Positions 1-8,711 are shown, numbered from the stretch's first letter. The stretch is DNA of 37,175 bases from Alphaproteobacteria bacterium (GCA_022822405.1 JAJEBT010000190.1:1-37175), one strand, 5' to 3'. Made by a program: numbers and translations. Notes: generated by a model not told the origin, from the letters alone.

Positions 1-59
1 TCCTTCACTACCTCAAAGGCCATTGGTAAACTCTCAATCGTCGCAGCTCGCTGTGACAT
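1..59 (-). CDS. Partial unidentified gene, first 19 codons, leaves left edge
   Basis: A start codon at 59 on the minus strand follows an AGGAG ribosome binding site six bases upstream and opens a frame of 19 codons (MSQRAATIESLPMAFEVVKE at the start) that continues beyond the window. The family cannot be recognised from so few residues. Its upstream region holds an inverted repeat (61-109), a TGTCAG-type sequence near 118-123 (minus strand) and then transposase debris, so a gene belonging to an insertion sequence is a reasonable guess. That is inference only. Confidence 0.35.
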   Translation of the reverse strand, partial: MSQRAATIESLPMAFEVVK

Positions 60-60
60 C

Positions 61-109
61 GGGGTACTCCTGTTCGTGGCTGTTTCATCATCACCACAGG
101 GAGTACCCC
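61..109. repeat. Perfect 10-bp inverted repeat upstream of the edge gene
   Basis: GGGGTACTCC at 61-70 and GGAGTACCCC at 100-109 are exact reverse complements separated by 29 bases. The pair sits directly upstream of the minus-strand start at 59, and the left arm overlaps its ribosome binding site. It could be an operator or a terminal repeat set of a mobile element; the sequence does not decide between them. Confidence 0.5.
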
Positions 110-138
110 CTCTCGCCTGACACATAAACTCTTACGTC

Positions 139-342
139 ACCCTGAAGGGGGCTGAGGTTGAACTCAACGTCATGATCCGCCAATGCCTGAGCCGCCGATT
201 TGACGGCATCGAGGTTCTCCGCCGCCAAATCGCCACCTAGCAAGCAGGTCTACCGCGACAGCATCAAGGTAGGAGTCGACTGGCAGTTTAACAACCGATG
301 ATCCTCAGGTGCCTGTACCCAGCGTACTCAACACATCATGGT
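139..342 (+). pseudogene. Degenerate C-terminal remnant of an IS630-family transposase
   Basis: The frame from 139 reads like the tail of an IS630 transposase (EVELNVMIRQCLSRRFDG, then EVLRRQIAT) until an in-frame TAG at 238-240 where the family normally has Trp. After a shift of frame come SIKVGVDWQF (from about 262) and, after another shift, CLYPAY. These match the family ending of the type RNA..xxDWQFTT.DAR..L..LYP. A stop and at least two frameshifts show it is dead. The N-terminal DDE domain is missing upstream, where another element may have inserted. Confidence 0.6.
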
Positions 343-388
343 TGACAAGACAATGTCCGGTTGGCACGGCCGTAACGGAGAAGATTCG

Positions 389-1408
389 ATGACGGAAGTC
401 GTTCGCACCCCGCTTTCCGGGCCCGATGTCTGGCTCGGCCCCGAAATCCAACGCGATCCCGGCTGGATCCGGACGTTCTCTCCCGACGAACTCGACGAGA
501 TCGATCAGGCGCTGGCCGGCGTGCAGGCAGCCGGCGCGGAAATCCCCTTCACTGCAGCCAGCTTTCCGCTGCCGACCCTCGGGGCGCGTCTTGTCGACAT
601 CGTGGCCGAGGTCGGGCACGGGCGCGGCGTGGTCCTGCTTCGCGGACTGGAGAGGGAGAACTACTCGAGGCAGGACTGCGAACTGATCTACTGGGGCATC
701 GCCAGCCATATCGGGCGGCCGGTTTCGCAGAACGCCCGCGGCCATGTCCTCGGGCACGTGACTGACGAGGGCAGGGACCTCAGTGATCCCGATGCCCGCG
801 GCTACCAGACCAGAAACCGGCTTGATTTCCATTGCGACCAGCTGCCTGTCGACATCGTCGGCCTGTTCTGCCTGCGCACCGCGAAGACCGGCGGGCTGAG
901 CCATCTCGTCAGCGCCGCCGCCGTTCACAATCGGGTTCTCGCCGAACGGCCGGACCTGCTCGACGTGCTGTACCGGCCGTTCCATGTCGACTGGCGCGGC
1001 GACCATCCGGACGGCGAGCAGCCATGGTACGACGTGCCCATGTTCTCGGCCGCCAACGGCAGGATTTCCGCGAGGGTGACCAACAGGTCCTTCATGGAAT
1101 CGACGGTGCGCTACGGGCTGACGCTGTCGGACCGCCAGCGCGAGGCGCTCGATGTCGTGCAGGAGATCGCGAACCGGCCCGCTCTGCGGCTGTCGATGGA
1201 ATTTCGCGAGGGCGACATGCAGTTCATCAACAACCACGCCGTGATGCATGCCCGCGATGCCTACGAGGATCCCGAGGATCCCGAACTCAAGCGTCACCTG
1301 CTGCGCATGTGGATCGCCCTGCCGGACGACATCCGCAGGCCGCTCTCGCCGCTGCTGCGGGATCGCTACCGGTATGTCGAGATCGGCGGAATTCCGCGTC
1401 AGCTGTGA
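389..1408 (+). CDS. TfdA/TauD-family Fe(II)/2-oxoglutarate-dependent dioxygenase
   Basis: The 339-residue product belongs to the taurine/2,4-D dioxygenase (TauD/TfdA) fold, which couples oxidative decarboxylation of 2-oxoglutarate to hydroxylation of a substrate. The metal-binding H-x-D is seen in LDFHCDQLPVD, and the distal His and the 2-oxoglutarate-binding Arg lie in NNHAVMHAR and KRHLLRMWI near the C-terminus. ATG at 389 is chosen because CGGAGAAG lies 6 bases upstream; an in-frame ATG at 338 has no ribosome binding site and overlaps the transposase relic. The gene is convergent with the cupin at 1425. The true substrate is unknown; members of this group act on many small carboxylates and sulfonates. 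Confidence 0.85.
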   Translation: MTEVVRTPLSGPDVWLGPEIQRDPGWIRTFSPDELDEIDQALAGVQAAGAEIPFTAASFPLPTLGARLVDIVAEVGHGRGVVLLRGLERENYSRQDCELIYWGIASHIGRPVSQNARGHVLGHVTDEGRDLSDPDARGYQTRNRLDFHCDQLPVDIVGLFCLRTAKTGGLSHLVSAAAVHNRVLAERPDLLDVLYRPFHVDWRGDHPDGEQPWYDVPMFSAANGRISARVTNRSFMESTVRYGLTLSDRQREALDVVQEIANRPALRLSMEFREGDMQFINNHAVMHARDAYEDPEDPELKRHLLRMWIALPDDIRRPLSPLLRDRYRYVEIGGIPRQL

Positions 1409-1424
1409 TGCCGCGGACAGGCTG

Positions 1425-1829
1425 TCAGGCAGGCGTGCCCGCGATGCCGTGGCGCAGGTCCTTGCAGGTGAAGAACTTGGCGTCCTCGCCGGGCAGCACG
1501 TCGACGCTGTGCACGATCTCGGCGGGAATGTAGATCAGCTCGCCCGGCCCGACCTCGCGCTCGACGCCGTCGACCACCGCATGCAGCCGTCCCTGCATGA
1601 GATAGATCCATTGTTCGTTCGGGTGAGTGTGCGGAGCCGAGGACTGGCCGGCCGGTATCGTCATCACGCCGACCTGTGTCAGTTCGCCCTCGACGACGGG
1701 GCCGACGGTCGGCGCATAGCCCGGACCTGCCTCGACGCCCGTGAGCGTGGGAACATCGAAATAGTACTGGCCCGCGCCGCCCTTGTAGGCGCCTTCTGTC
1801 TTGGTCTCCTGACCGGCGGTCTCGCTCAT
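1425..1829 (-). CDS. Single-domain cupin protein
   Basis: A 134-residue one-domain cupin. Cupin motif 1 is PHTHPNEQWIYLMQG (residues 66-80, with metal-ligand candidates H67, H69 and E72 or Q73), and motif 2 is PGELIYIPAEIVHS. Such proteins bind a metal and act as small dioxygenases, isomerases or sensors; no specific reaction can be read from this sequence. A GAGAAGGA ribosome binding site precedes ATG 1829. It is transcribed away from the ABC transporter operon through a shared 126-bp intergenic region and ends 16 bp from the dioxygenase stop. Confidence 0.85.
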   Translation of the reverse strand: MSETAGQETKTEGAYKGGAGQYYFDVPTLTGVEAGPGYAPTVGPVVEGELTQVGVMTIPAGQSSAPHTHPNEQWIYLMQGRLHAVVDGVEREVGPGELIYIPAEIVHSVDVLPGEDAKFFTCKDLRHGIAGTPA

Positions 1830-1881
1830 GTCTGGTTCCTTCTCTCCGGTGCTGGTCGCGTCCGGTCATGGTTCTACCTTG

Positions 1882-1911
1882 TTTGCCGCTGACAGGCAAA
1901 ATCGTTATACC
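1882..1911 (+). promoter_or_regulatory. Putative promoter of the ABC operon with an overlapping 6-bp dyad
   Basis: TTGCCG (1883-1888), a 17-base spacer and TATACC (1906-1911) resemble a sigma-70 promoter about 45 bases before the binding-protein start. TTTGCC at 1882-1887 and GGCAAA at 1895-1900 form a perfect dyad spanning the -35 region, a likely operator. No regulator gene is next to it. Confidence 0.35.
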
Positions 1912-1955
1912 TTCGCCCGATCCTGACAATTTCATGAATTAACGGAGAGAAACAG

Positions 1956-3068
1956 ATGCACCAGAGCAAGGGAACGCTGTGGACGGGAGTTGCCGCGGCT
2001 GCGCTGCTCGCAGCCGGCGGGTCGATCGCCCACGCGCAGGATATCACGCCGCAGGAGAAGAAACTGGTCGCCGCGGCCAAGGCAGAGGGTTCGGTGACCC
2101 TGATCACGCCGCTGTTCAGCGACCGCACCGGCCGGCGGCTCGGGGAGGGCTTCGTCAAGCGTTACGGGCTCGGATCCGACTTCAAGCTCAACAACCTGCG
2201 CAAGGGCACTGGCGCGACGGTCGCGCAGGTCCGCCAGGAGATCAAGGCCGGCAAGTTCACCGTCGACGTCGTGGTCGTCAGCGCGCCCGGCTTCTTCGCG
2301 GGTGCGGTCAAGCGCGGCGCGTTCGAGAAGCTCGACAGCGGGAACTGGAAGGACAGCGAGTCCATGGTCAAGGCGGCCGGACAGTATTCGGCCTACCCCT
2401 ATGTGGTCACGCCGCTCGCCTACACCTTCCAGCCGGTCTGGAACACATCCTGTCCGGGGATGAAGGACTTCAGCGTTGCCAAGTACGCAGATGCGGTGCA
2501 GGCCTCGGTGAAGGGCAAGACCATCGCCTCCGACATCACCAAGAGCTTCACCTACACCAACACGGTGATCGCGCTCCAGAAGGCCGGAGCAGTCGATTTC
2601 AACAAGTTCTGGGGCCAGCTGAAGGGGACCGATCCGATCGTCGAGTTCCGGACCGAGCCGAAGATGCAGATGGTGATCTCGTGCCAGCGCCCGTTCGACA
2701 TGTGGAACCTCGCGGGCCGGGTGTACCAGAACGTGCTCAAACAGCCGGCGCTGAAGGACAAGCTCAAGATCAGCTCCTACGCTGAGGGCCAGGTCCTGCT
2801 CGGCAACCAGGCGGCGGTGGTCAAGGGCGCCAAGAGCCCGAACGCCGGAAAGCTGCTGATCGAGTACATGCTCAGCAAGGAGGGGACCGATATTCTCGTC
2901 GAGGGCGAGGCGGTCTACAGCCTGCGTGCCGGATACAAGCCGCCTGCGGCCGCGGCCCCCTATCTGATGGACCTGAGCAAGCAGAAGCTGGTCGGCATGG
3001 ACGACTGGGTCGCTGCCCAGAAGGAGTTCAAGGCGGTTCGCGGGAAGTGGCAGTCACACTTCAAGTAG
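1956..3068 (+). CDS. ABC transporter periplasmic substrate-binding protein (family 1, Fbp/Pot-like)
   Basis: The 370-residue protein has a clear Sec signal peptide: charged start, hydrophobic stretch GVAAAALLAAGG and cleavage after AHA near residue 27. The mature part resembles extracellular solute-binding proteins of family 1 that serve iron(III), putrescine or phosphonate importers. ATG 1956 follows ACGGAGAG at the right distance. It is first in an operon with the permease (3189) and two ATPases (4945, 6051). The ligand cannot be deduced. The catabolic surroundings and lack of siderophore genes suggest a small organic ligand instead of iron, but this is inference. Confidence 0.85.
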   Translation: MHQSKGTLWTGVAAAALLAAGGSIAHAQDITPQEKKLVAAAKAEGSVTLITPLFSDRTGRRLGEGFVKRYGLGSDFKLNNLRKGTGATVAQVRQEIKAGKFTVDVVVVSAPGFFAGAVKRGAFEKLDSGNWKDSESMVKAAGQYSAYPYVVTPLAYTFQPVWNTSCPGMKDFSVAKYADAVQASVKGKTIASDITKSFTYTNTVIALQKAGAVDFNKFWGQLKGTDPIVEFRTEPKMQMVISCQRPFDMWNLAGRVYQNVLKQPALKDKLKISSYAEGQVLLGNQAAVVKGAKSPNAGKLLIEYMLSKEGTDILVEGEAVYSLRAGYKPPAAAAPYLMDLSKQKLVGMDDWVAAQKEFKAVRGKWQSHFK

Positions 3069-3088
3069 GGTAGTGCCAGGATCATGCG

Positions 3089-3112
3089 GGGGCCGCGCCA
3101 CGGCGCGGCCCC
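3089..3112 (+). terminator. GC-rich hairpin after the binding-protein gene
   Basis: GGGGCCGCGC (3089-3098) and GCGCGGCCCC (3103-3112) form a perfect 10-bp stem with loop CACG, 20 bp after the stop codon. No T-tract follows, and the transporter genes continue downstream. It is more likely an mRNA-stabilising or attenuating hairpin that raises binding protein over permease than a full terminator. Confidence 0.6.
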
Positions 3113-3188
3113 TGTCGTTCCCGGAACGAACGGGCCTCGCCTCGGAGCACGCGATGCCTGAACCTGCACGGGCGAGGCCGGAACTGCC

Positions 3189-4934
3189 ATGACCACGGGT
3201 GCTCTCCCAGCCGAGCGGTCCCGCATGGGCAACCGTCTGCGCGGGATGTTCACGCAGGAAAACATCGTCACCATGGTGGTCAGTCTGATCATCGGCGTGG
3301 CGGTGATCCTGCCGCTGTGCGCGCTCCTTGTCAGCAGCTTCCTCGTTCTCGATCCACTCGGGTGGGACACCGAGTGGGGCTTCGACAACTATGTCACCCT
3401 GTTCACCGACCAGGTCATCCCGAAGGCGTTTCTGAACACCATCATCATCAGCACCGGATCGACCGTGGTCGCGACGATACTCGGGGTGTCGCTGGCCTGG
3501 ATCAACGCGCGCACCAACTGCCCGATGCGTGATTATCTCGAACCCTACAACCTGATTCCGTTCTTCCTCAGCCCGTTCGTCGGTGCCATCGCCTGGCATA
3601 ACCTCGGCGCACCCAAGACCGGGCTCCTCAACGCCTGGGCGCGCGACCTCCTGGGAATCGAGGGCCACCTGATCAACGTCGACAACATCTGGGGCGTCGT
3701 CTGGGTGACCGGCATCTTCTTCACGCCGCTGGTCTATCTCTTTGTCGTGGGCTCTCTCCGCCGGATGGATCCGTCGCTTGAGGACAGCGCCCGGACCACC
3801 GGCGCCGGACTGCTCCGGACGACCGTGACCGTGACGCTGCCACTGGTGATGCCCGGCATCCTTTCCGGGGCGATCATCGTGTTCGTCACCAGCGCCGGCG
3901 AGTTCGGGGTGCCGTTCAAGCTGAGCGCGCCCTACGGATGGGAAACGCTGACGACGCAGATATTCACCAAGGCCGTGGGCGATGACGCCAATCACTATCT
4001 CGGCGCCACCATGAGCATGGCGCTCGGAATCATCACGGTCTTCCTGATCTGGGTGCAGCAGGCCTACATCGCGCCGCGCTCCTTCACGACGGTCACCGGC
4101 AAGGGCTACCGGCCCAACGTTCTCGACCTCGGCGGCTGGCGCTGGGTCGCGTTCGGATACAACATCCTCTACATCCTCGTGGCCGTGGTCCTACCCATCG
4201 TCTGCCTTCTCATCGTCAGCCTGCATCCGGTGTGGACCGCCGAGATACAGTTCTCCGAGATGACGCTCCACAACTACGTCAAGACCCTCTTCTTCTGGCG
4301 TTCGGACAGCATCGAGGCGGCGACCAACGGCATTCTCAACAGCTTCATCCTCGCGTTCGTCGGCGCGACGCTGGCCATGATTCTCGCCATGGTCGTGAGC
4401 TACATGATCCACCGGACCAAGGGCTACGGTTCGCGGCTGCTGGATTTCCTCTGCGTCGTGCCGATCGGGTTCCCCGGCATCGTGCTCGCGATGGGTGTGC
4501 TGGTAACCTACATCCAGACGCCGATCTACGCGACGCTCTGGATCCTGCTGCTGGGCTACATCACGAGGTTCTTCCCCTACGGGCAGCGTAACATCTCCTC
4601 GATCATGCTCGCGGTCTCCGAGGAACTCGACCAGAGCTCGCGCATGGCCGGGGCCACCTGGTTCACGACTTTGCGGCGGATAACGATACCGCTTCTCAAG
4701 CCCGGCATCTTCGCCGGATGGATCCTGCTGTTCATCATCTTCCTCCGCGAGCTCTCGATCTCGATCATCCTCTACACGACCGGCACAGAAACGCTTTCGG
4801 TCGGCGTCTACTACCTGACCAACTTCGAGAACGAACCGCTGACCGCGGCGCTATCGATGGCCCAGACCGTGGTGTTGCTGGTCTGCATCTACATCTTCCG
4901 CCGCGTCGCCGGGCGCGAAGCGCTCACGGCGTGA
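3189..4934 (+). CDS. ABC transporter permease, two fused transmembrane domains
   Basis: The 581-residue inner-membrane protein has about twelve hydrophobic segments and two complete BPD_transp_1 halves, the layout of FbpB/ThiP-type permeases. The ATPase-contact EAA loop is seen twice: EDSARTTGAGLLRTTVTVTL in the first half and DQSSRMAGATWFTTLRRITI in the second. The start at 3189 is the first ATG; two further in-frame Met (codons at 3225 and 3246) are possible alternatives, because the ribosome binding site upstream is weak. It lies between the binding protein and the two ATPases and forms the membrane channel of the importer. Confidence 0.9.
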   Translation: MTTGALPAERSRMGNRLRGMFTQENIVTMVVSLIIGVAVILPLCALLVSSFLVLDPLGWDTEWGFDNYVTLFTDQVIPKAFLNTIIISTGSTVVATILGVSLAWINARTNCPMRDYLEPYNLIPFFLSPFVGAIAWHNLGAPKTGLLNAWARDLLGIEGHLINVDNIWGVVWVTGIFFTPLVYLFVVGSLRRMDPSLEDSARTTGAGLLRTTVTVTLPLVMPGILSGAIIVFVTSAGEFGVPFKLSAPYGWETLTTQIFTKAVGDDANHYLGATMSMALGIITVFLIWVQQAYIAPRSFTTVTGKGYRPNVLDLGGWRWVAFGYNILYILVAVVLPIVCLLIVSLHPVWTAEIQFSEMTLHNYVKTLFFWRSDSIEAATNGILNSFILAFVGATLAMILAMVVSYMIHRTKGYGSRLLDFLCVVPIGFPGIVLAMGVLVTYIQTPIYATLWILLLGYITRFFPYGQRNISSIMLAVSEELDQSSRMAGATWFTTLRRITIPLLKPGIFAGWILLFIIFLRELSISIILYTTGTETLSVGVYYLTNFENEPLTAALSMAQTVVLLVCIYIFRRVAGREALTA

Positions 4935-4944
4935 GGGCGGGGGG

Positions 4945-6054
4945 ATGGCGGAGATGACCGGCGACCGCGACTATCTTGAGGTGCGCGACCTCGTGAAATG
5001 GTTCGGCGACGACCGCGCCGTCGACGGCATCTCGTTCACCGTCCCGCGCGGCGACTTCCTGACCCTTCTCGGGCCCTCCGGCTGCGGCAAGACGACGACG
5101 CTGATGAGCATTGCCGGCCTGCACGCAATCGATTCGGGCAGGATTCGCGTCGGCGACGTCGTCTATACCTCGCCCGCCGAGGGCCTCTTCCTGCCGCCGG
5201 AAAAACGCGACATCGGCATGGTGTTCCAGAGCTATGCAATCTGGCCGCACATGACCGTGGCCCAGAACGTGGCCTATCCGCTCGAGATCCGGAAGCTTGC
5301 GAGGCCGGAGATCGACGACCGCGTCGCCGACGTGCTGGAACTGGTGGGTCTGACGGACATGGCCGACAAGCTGGCCACGCAGCTTTCCGGCGGCCAGCAG
5401 CAGCGCGCGTCGCTAGCCCGCGCCATCGTTGCCCGCCCGCGCCTCCTGCTGTTCGACGAGCCGCTGTCCAATCTCGACCTCAAGCTCCGCGAACAGATGC
5501 GCGTCGAGCTCAAGCGGATCCAGAACGAGGTCGGAATCACGTCGATATACGTTACCCACGACCAGTCCGAGGCCCTGGTCATGAGCGATGAGATCATCGT
5601 CATGAGCAAGGGCCACATCGAGCAGTCCGGCAATCCGGTCCAGATCTACAGCAGTCCCACGAACGGCTATGTCAGCAACTTCATTGGCGTGGCCAACCTT
5701 CTCAAGGCGACAGTGATCGAAGCTGGCGACGACGGTTTCGGGAAGGTCGAACTGTCCGTGGACGGCCGGATCGTGACACTGGACTGCCGCCTCGGGCGGG
5801 GAATGGAGCGGGGCAGCAAGGCAATTCTTTCCGTCCGCCCGGAAAACGTCCATGCTGAACGCGAGCAGCCCGATGGGCCTTCGGTCGCGGGAGAAGTGAT
5901 GCAGACGATCTTTCTCGGAAGCTACGTCGATTGCCGCATCCGGTGGGGCAGTTTCGAGTGGAAGGTGCTTGCGCATCCCCGTGCGCGCCTGCGCCGGGGC
6001 GAAAAGGTTTTCCTCAGATTCGATGCCGAACACATGCTGGCGGTGCGACCATGA
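4945..6054 (+). CDS. ABC transporter ATPase (first of two), CysA/PotA type with TOBE domain
   Basis: A 369-residue nucleotide-binding subunit. Walker A is GPSGCGKTTT, the Q-loop region is FQSYAIWPHMTV, the signature is LSGGQQQR, Walker B is LLLFDEPLSNLD and the switch His is in YVTHDQSEAL. The C-terminal hundred-odd residues (with LSVRPENVHAE) form a TOBE-type regulatory domain. It starts 10 bp after the permease stop with a G-rich ribosome binding site; an in-frame ATG at 4954 is an alternative. Its stop overlaps the next ATPase start as ATGA. It energises uptake by the 1956/3189 system. Confidence 0.92.
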   Translation: MAEMTGDRDYLEVRDLVKWFGDDRAVDGISFTVPRGDFLTLLGPSGCGKTTTLMSIAGLHAIDSGRIRVGDVVYTSPAEGLFLPPEKRDIGMVFQSYAIWPHMTVAQNVAYPLEIRKLARPEIDDRVADVLELVGLTDMADKLATQLSGGQQQRASLARAIVARPRLLLFDEPLSNLDLKLREQMRVELKRIQNEVGITSIYVTHDQSEALVMSDEIIVMSKGHIEQSGNPVQIYSSPTNGYVSNFIGVANLLKATVIEAGDDGFGKVELSVDGRIVTLDCRLGRGMERGSKAILSVRPENVHAEREQPDGPSVAGEVMQTIFLGSYVDCRIRWGSFEWKVLAHPRARLRRGEKVFLRFDAEHMLAVRP

Positions 6055-7157
6055 GCACGATTGTCGAGATTGCGCAGCTATACAAGAGCTTCGGTGCGGA
6101 GACCGCGGTCAGGGATTTCAACCTCTCGGTCGAGGAAGGCGAGTTCGTGACGCTCCTCGGACCGTCGGGTTGCGGCAAGACGACGACGCTTCGCTGCATC
6201 ATCGGCCTCGAGAGGCCGGAGCGCGGGAGCATCCGCATCGGCGAACAGACCGTGGTATCGGCGGAGGGCGGAATCTACCTGGTTCCCGAAGACCGCAATC
6301 TCGGGATGGTTTTCCAGAGCTACGCCGTGTGGCCGCACATGACGGTTTTCGACAACGTAGCCTACGGCCTCCGCGTCCGTCGCGTGCCCGGAGGCGTGCT
6401 GAAGGAAAGGACGATGCGGGCGCTCGAGCTTGTCGACCTCGCCCATCTTGCGGACCGCTACGCGACCAAGCTGTCGGGCGGCCAGCGCCAGCGTGTCGCG
6501 CTCGCCCGGGCGATCGTGTACGAGCCCAAGGTCGTCCTGTTCGACGAGCCGCTGTCCAATCTCGACGCCAAGCTGCGCGAGCAGATGCGCGACGAGATCG
6601 TCCGCCTCCAGCGCGAAGTCGGGATCACCTCGATATTCGTCACCCATGACCAGTCCGAGGCGTTGGTGATGAGCGACCGCATCGTCGTCATGGACAAGGC
6701 GGTCATCCAGCAGGTCGGGGATCCGGAGACGATCTACAGCCAGCCGGTCAATTCCTTCGTCGCCAATTTCATCGGCGTGACCAGCCTGCTCGAGGGTACG
6801 CTCGTCGCGCGCGACGGCGAGATCTGCGACATGGAAATCCCGCTCGGTGGGGGTCTGGGCGCGCTTCGCGTCAGGGCGGTGGGCGGCGAGGGCGCAGTGC
6901 CCGGCGACAGGCTGATCCTCGGCCTGCGTCCAGAAGATGTCGGGCTGCATCTCTCGAAGCCAGATCCGTCGGCCGCCCGGAACGTGATCGAGGGGGTCGT
7001 CATCGACACCATCTATCTCGGCAATTTCCTCGAAGGCCGCGTTCGCGTGGGCGATCATGAAATCGGCATCCAGATAGACCACTACGAGGATCTCGCGCCG
7101 GGCCGGACGGTCTACCTGACGTTCCGCCCCGAGCATGGACTTTGCTTTACGGACTAG
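6051..7157 (+). CDS. ABC transporter ATPase (second of two), CysA/PotA type with TOBE domain
   Basis: A 368-residue paralogue of the preceding ATPase: Walker A GPSGCGKTTT, Q-loop FQSYAVWPHMTV, signature LSGGQRQR, Walker B VVLFDEPLSNLD, switch FVTHDQSEAL, then a TOBE-like C-terminal domain with LGLRPEDVGLH. ATG 6051 overlaps the upstream TGA (ATGA), indicating translational coupling; the frame is open further upstream but only within the other gene. All catalytic motifs are intact in both copies, so the pair may form a heterodimer under the fused two-domain permease, in contrast to the usual single ATPase of this transporter class. Confidence 0.92.
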   Translation: MSTIVEIAQLYKSFGAETAVRDFNLSVEEGEFVTLLGPSGCGKTTTLRCIIGLERPERGSIRIGEQTVVSAEGGIYLVPEDRNLGMVFQSYAVWPHMTVFDNVAYGLRVRRVPGGVLKERTMRALELVDLAHLADRYATKLSGGQRQRVALARAIVYEPKVVLFDEPLSNLDAKLREQMRDEIVRLQREVGITSIFVTHDQSEALVMSDRIVVMDKAVIQQVGDPETIYSQPVNSFVANFIGVTSLLEGTLVARDGEICDMEIPLGGGLGALRVRAVGGEGAVPGDRLILGLRPEDVGLHLSKPDPSAARNVIEGVVIDTIYLGNFLEGRVRVGDHEIGIQIDHYEDLAPGRTVYLTFRPEHGLCFTD

Positions 7158-7194
7158 CCACAATCCCCTGGAACCGGACCACGGGGAGGACAGC

Positions 7195-7731
7195 ATGGAT
7201 ATCTCGAACATCTCGCCGGAGGAGATGGAAACCTGCGTCGCCAGGTTCGACAGCCTTCACGGATCCGGCGAGGCCTATATCGACAGCCGCCTTCCGGGGC
7301 ACAGGCGCCACAAGATCAACCTCGTCGGGATGGGCGTGGTCGAGGCCACGGACAAGCCGGAACTGGCGCCCAACATCCCGCTGCCGGCCCATGGCTTCAA
7401 TCTCGGCATGATCCAGGCCGAGACCGGCAACGGCGCCGCGCTGCATGCGCACGAGACCGAGGAGGTGTTCATGCCGCTGATCGGTCCGTGGGCCATCGTC
7501 TGGATGACCGAGGACGGCGAACGGGAAATTGTCCTCAACCCCTTCGACACGATCAGCGTGCCGATCGGGGTCTATCGCGGGTTCCGCTATGTCGGCGAAG
7601 GCGCGGGCACGCTGCTCACGCTGATCGGCGGCCCGGAGGCGGGCCGGGTCGACTGGCATCCCACGGTGACGCAGGCGGCAGAAGCTACCGGGCTTTCGCG
7701 CAACGAGGCGGGAGATCTCGTCGAGGCCTGA
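7195..7731 (+). CDS. Cupin-domain protein at the end of the ABC operon
   Basis: The 178-residue product has a cupin core: GNGAALHAHETEEVFMPLIG is motif 1 with the H-x-H-x-x-E metal signature, and LNPFDTISVPIGVYRGFRYV is motif 2. The GGGGAGGA sequence 4 bases before ATG 7195 fixes the start. It lies 37 bp after the second ATPase on the same strand, so it is probably cotranscribed with the importer and handles the imported compound or a product. Its reaction is unknown. The C-terminal tail after about residue 155 (TVTQAAEATGLSRNEAGD) resembles the end of dioxygenase-type cupins but is not diagnostic. Confidence 0.85.
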   Translation: MDISNISPEEMETCVARFDSLHGSGEAYIDSRLPGHRRHKINLVGMGVVEATDKPELAPNIPLPAHGFNLGMIQAETGNGAALHAHETEEVFMPLIGPWAIVWMTEDGEREIVLNPFDTISVPIGVYRGFRYVGEGAGTLLTLIGGPEAGRVDWHPTVTQAAEATGLSRNEAGDLVEA

Positions 7732-7739
7732 TTGCCGCT

Positions 7740-8624
7740 CTAGAAGCGGTAGAAGGCCGCCGGCGTGTCGACCATGATCTTCCGGCGCAGTTCATCGTCG
7801 GTGATCCAGTCGCCGAACGCGTCGACGAGATCGCCATCGTTCGGGTTGACCTCGTACTTGTTCGGATGCGGCCAGTCAGTGCCCCAGACGATCCGGTCCG
7901 GGTTGGCTTCGACCAAGGCCTCGGCCATCGGCTTGACGTCATCGTATGGCGGAAGGTCGGTCTCGCTGACGCGGTTGGCGCCGGAAATCTTGATCCAGCA
8001 ATTGCCGTCGCGCACGAGATCGAGGAGGGCCTGAAAGCCGGGTGCCGAGACCCCGGCGGTGGCAGGCTGGTAGGCGAAATGCGCGATCGACATGGGCACC
8101 TCGAGCGCCCTGAAGACCGGCATCAGCTCCAGGATGTCCTTGCCTGGGAACAGAAACTCGACATGCCAGCCGAGCGGCGCGATGCGGGCCGCCAGTTCGG
8201 GAATCTGATCCATTTCGAGCGGCATGCCGCCCTTGTTGTCGGTGTTCAGGCGAACGCCGCGGGCGCCCTTGGCGTCGAACTCTTCGAGCTCCGCGTCGGT
8301 GATGTCGAGGGTGCAGGCGATGACGGCGCGTGCTCGTCCCGGTGTCTCGGCGTTGAGGGCGTCCATGCCGTCCATGATCGCGGAATTATCGACGCCGTAG
8401 ATTGATGGCTGGGTAAAGACCACCCTGTCGACGCCGAGCGTCGCATGAAGGTGCCGGAGATTGTCGAGCGTCGAGTCGGGAGGGTTATATCCGCGCCCCG
8501 GCGACAGCGGGTAGCCGCTCTCGAAGACGTGGACATGGGTGTCCACAGCGCCTGCGGACAGCTTGAGACCGGGTTTCCGCGGGTTGCGGTCGGGCGCGAT
8601 ACAGTCTCTGATCTCGGAATTCAC
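7740..8624 (-). CDS. Amidohydrolase family 2, resembling 2-pyrone-4,6-dicarboxylate hydrolase (LigI)
   Basis: The 294-residue enzyme has the TIM-barrel amidohydrolase signature: AVDTHVHVFE with the HxH at residues 30 and 32, YNPPDSTLDNLRHLHATLG typical of the LigI-like group, WIKISGANRVS in the middle strand, and GTDWPHPN carrying the catalytic Asp. LigI opens the lactone of 2-pyrone-4,6-dicarboxylate in protocatechuate 4,5-cleavage breakdown of lignin-type aromatics. This homologue probably hydrolyses a lactone or decarboxylates an acid of similar shape. It faces the cupin of the ABC operon tail to tail with an 8-bp gap and is downstream of the SDR gene on its own strand. Confidence 0.82.
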   Translation of the reverse strand: MNSEIRDCIAPDRNPRKPGLKLSAGAVDTHVHVFESGYPLSPGRGYNPPDSTLDNLRHLHATLGVDRVVFTQPSIYGVDNSAIMDGMDALNAETPGRARAVIACTLDITDAELEEFDAKGARGVRLNTDNKGGMPLEMDQIPELAARIAPLGWHVEFLFPGKDILELMPVFRALEVPMSIAHFAYQPATAGVSAPGFQALLDLVRDGNCWIKISGANRVSETDLPPYDDVKPMAEALVEANPDRIVWGTDWPHPNKYEVNPNDGDLVDAFGDWITDDELRRKIMVDTPAAFYRF

Positions 8625-8711
8625 GTCGTTCTCCTCACGTCTTGCAGGTTTCCGGCCACGTGCGCATGGGCTGGCGGTAGGGGTCGGGCCGTGCGGTTTG
8701 CGCGCGACGTT

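Noticed and set aside
305..1297. A 330-codon open frame on the minus strand
   Set aside because: It lies entirely antisense to the TfdA/TauD-like dioxygenase, which has a ribosome binding site and recognisable iron-binding residues; the antisense product has no family features.
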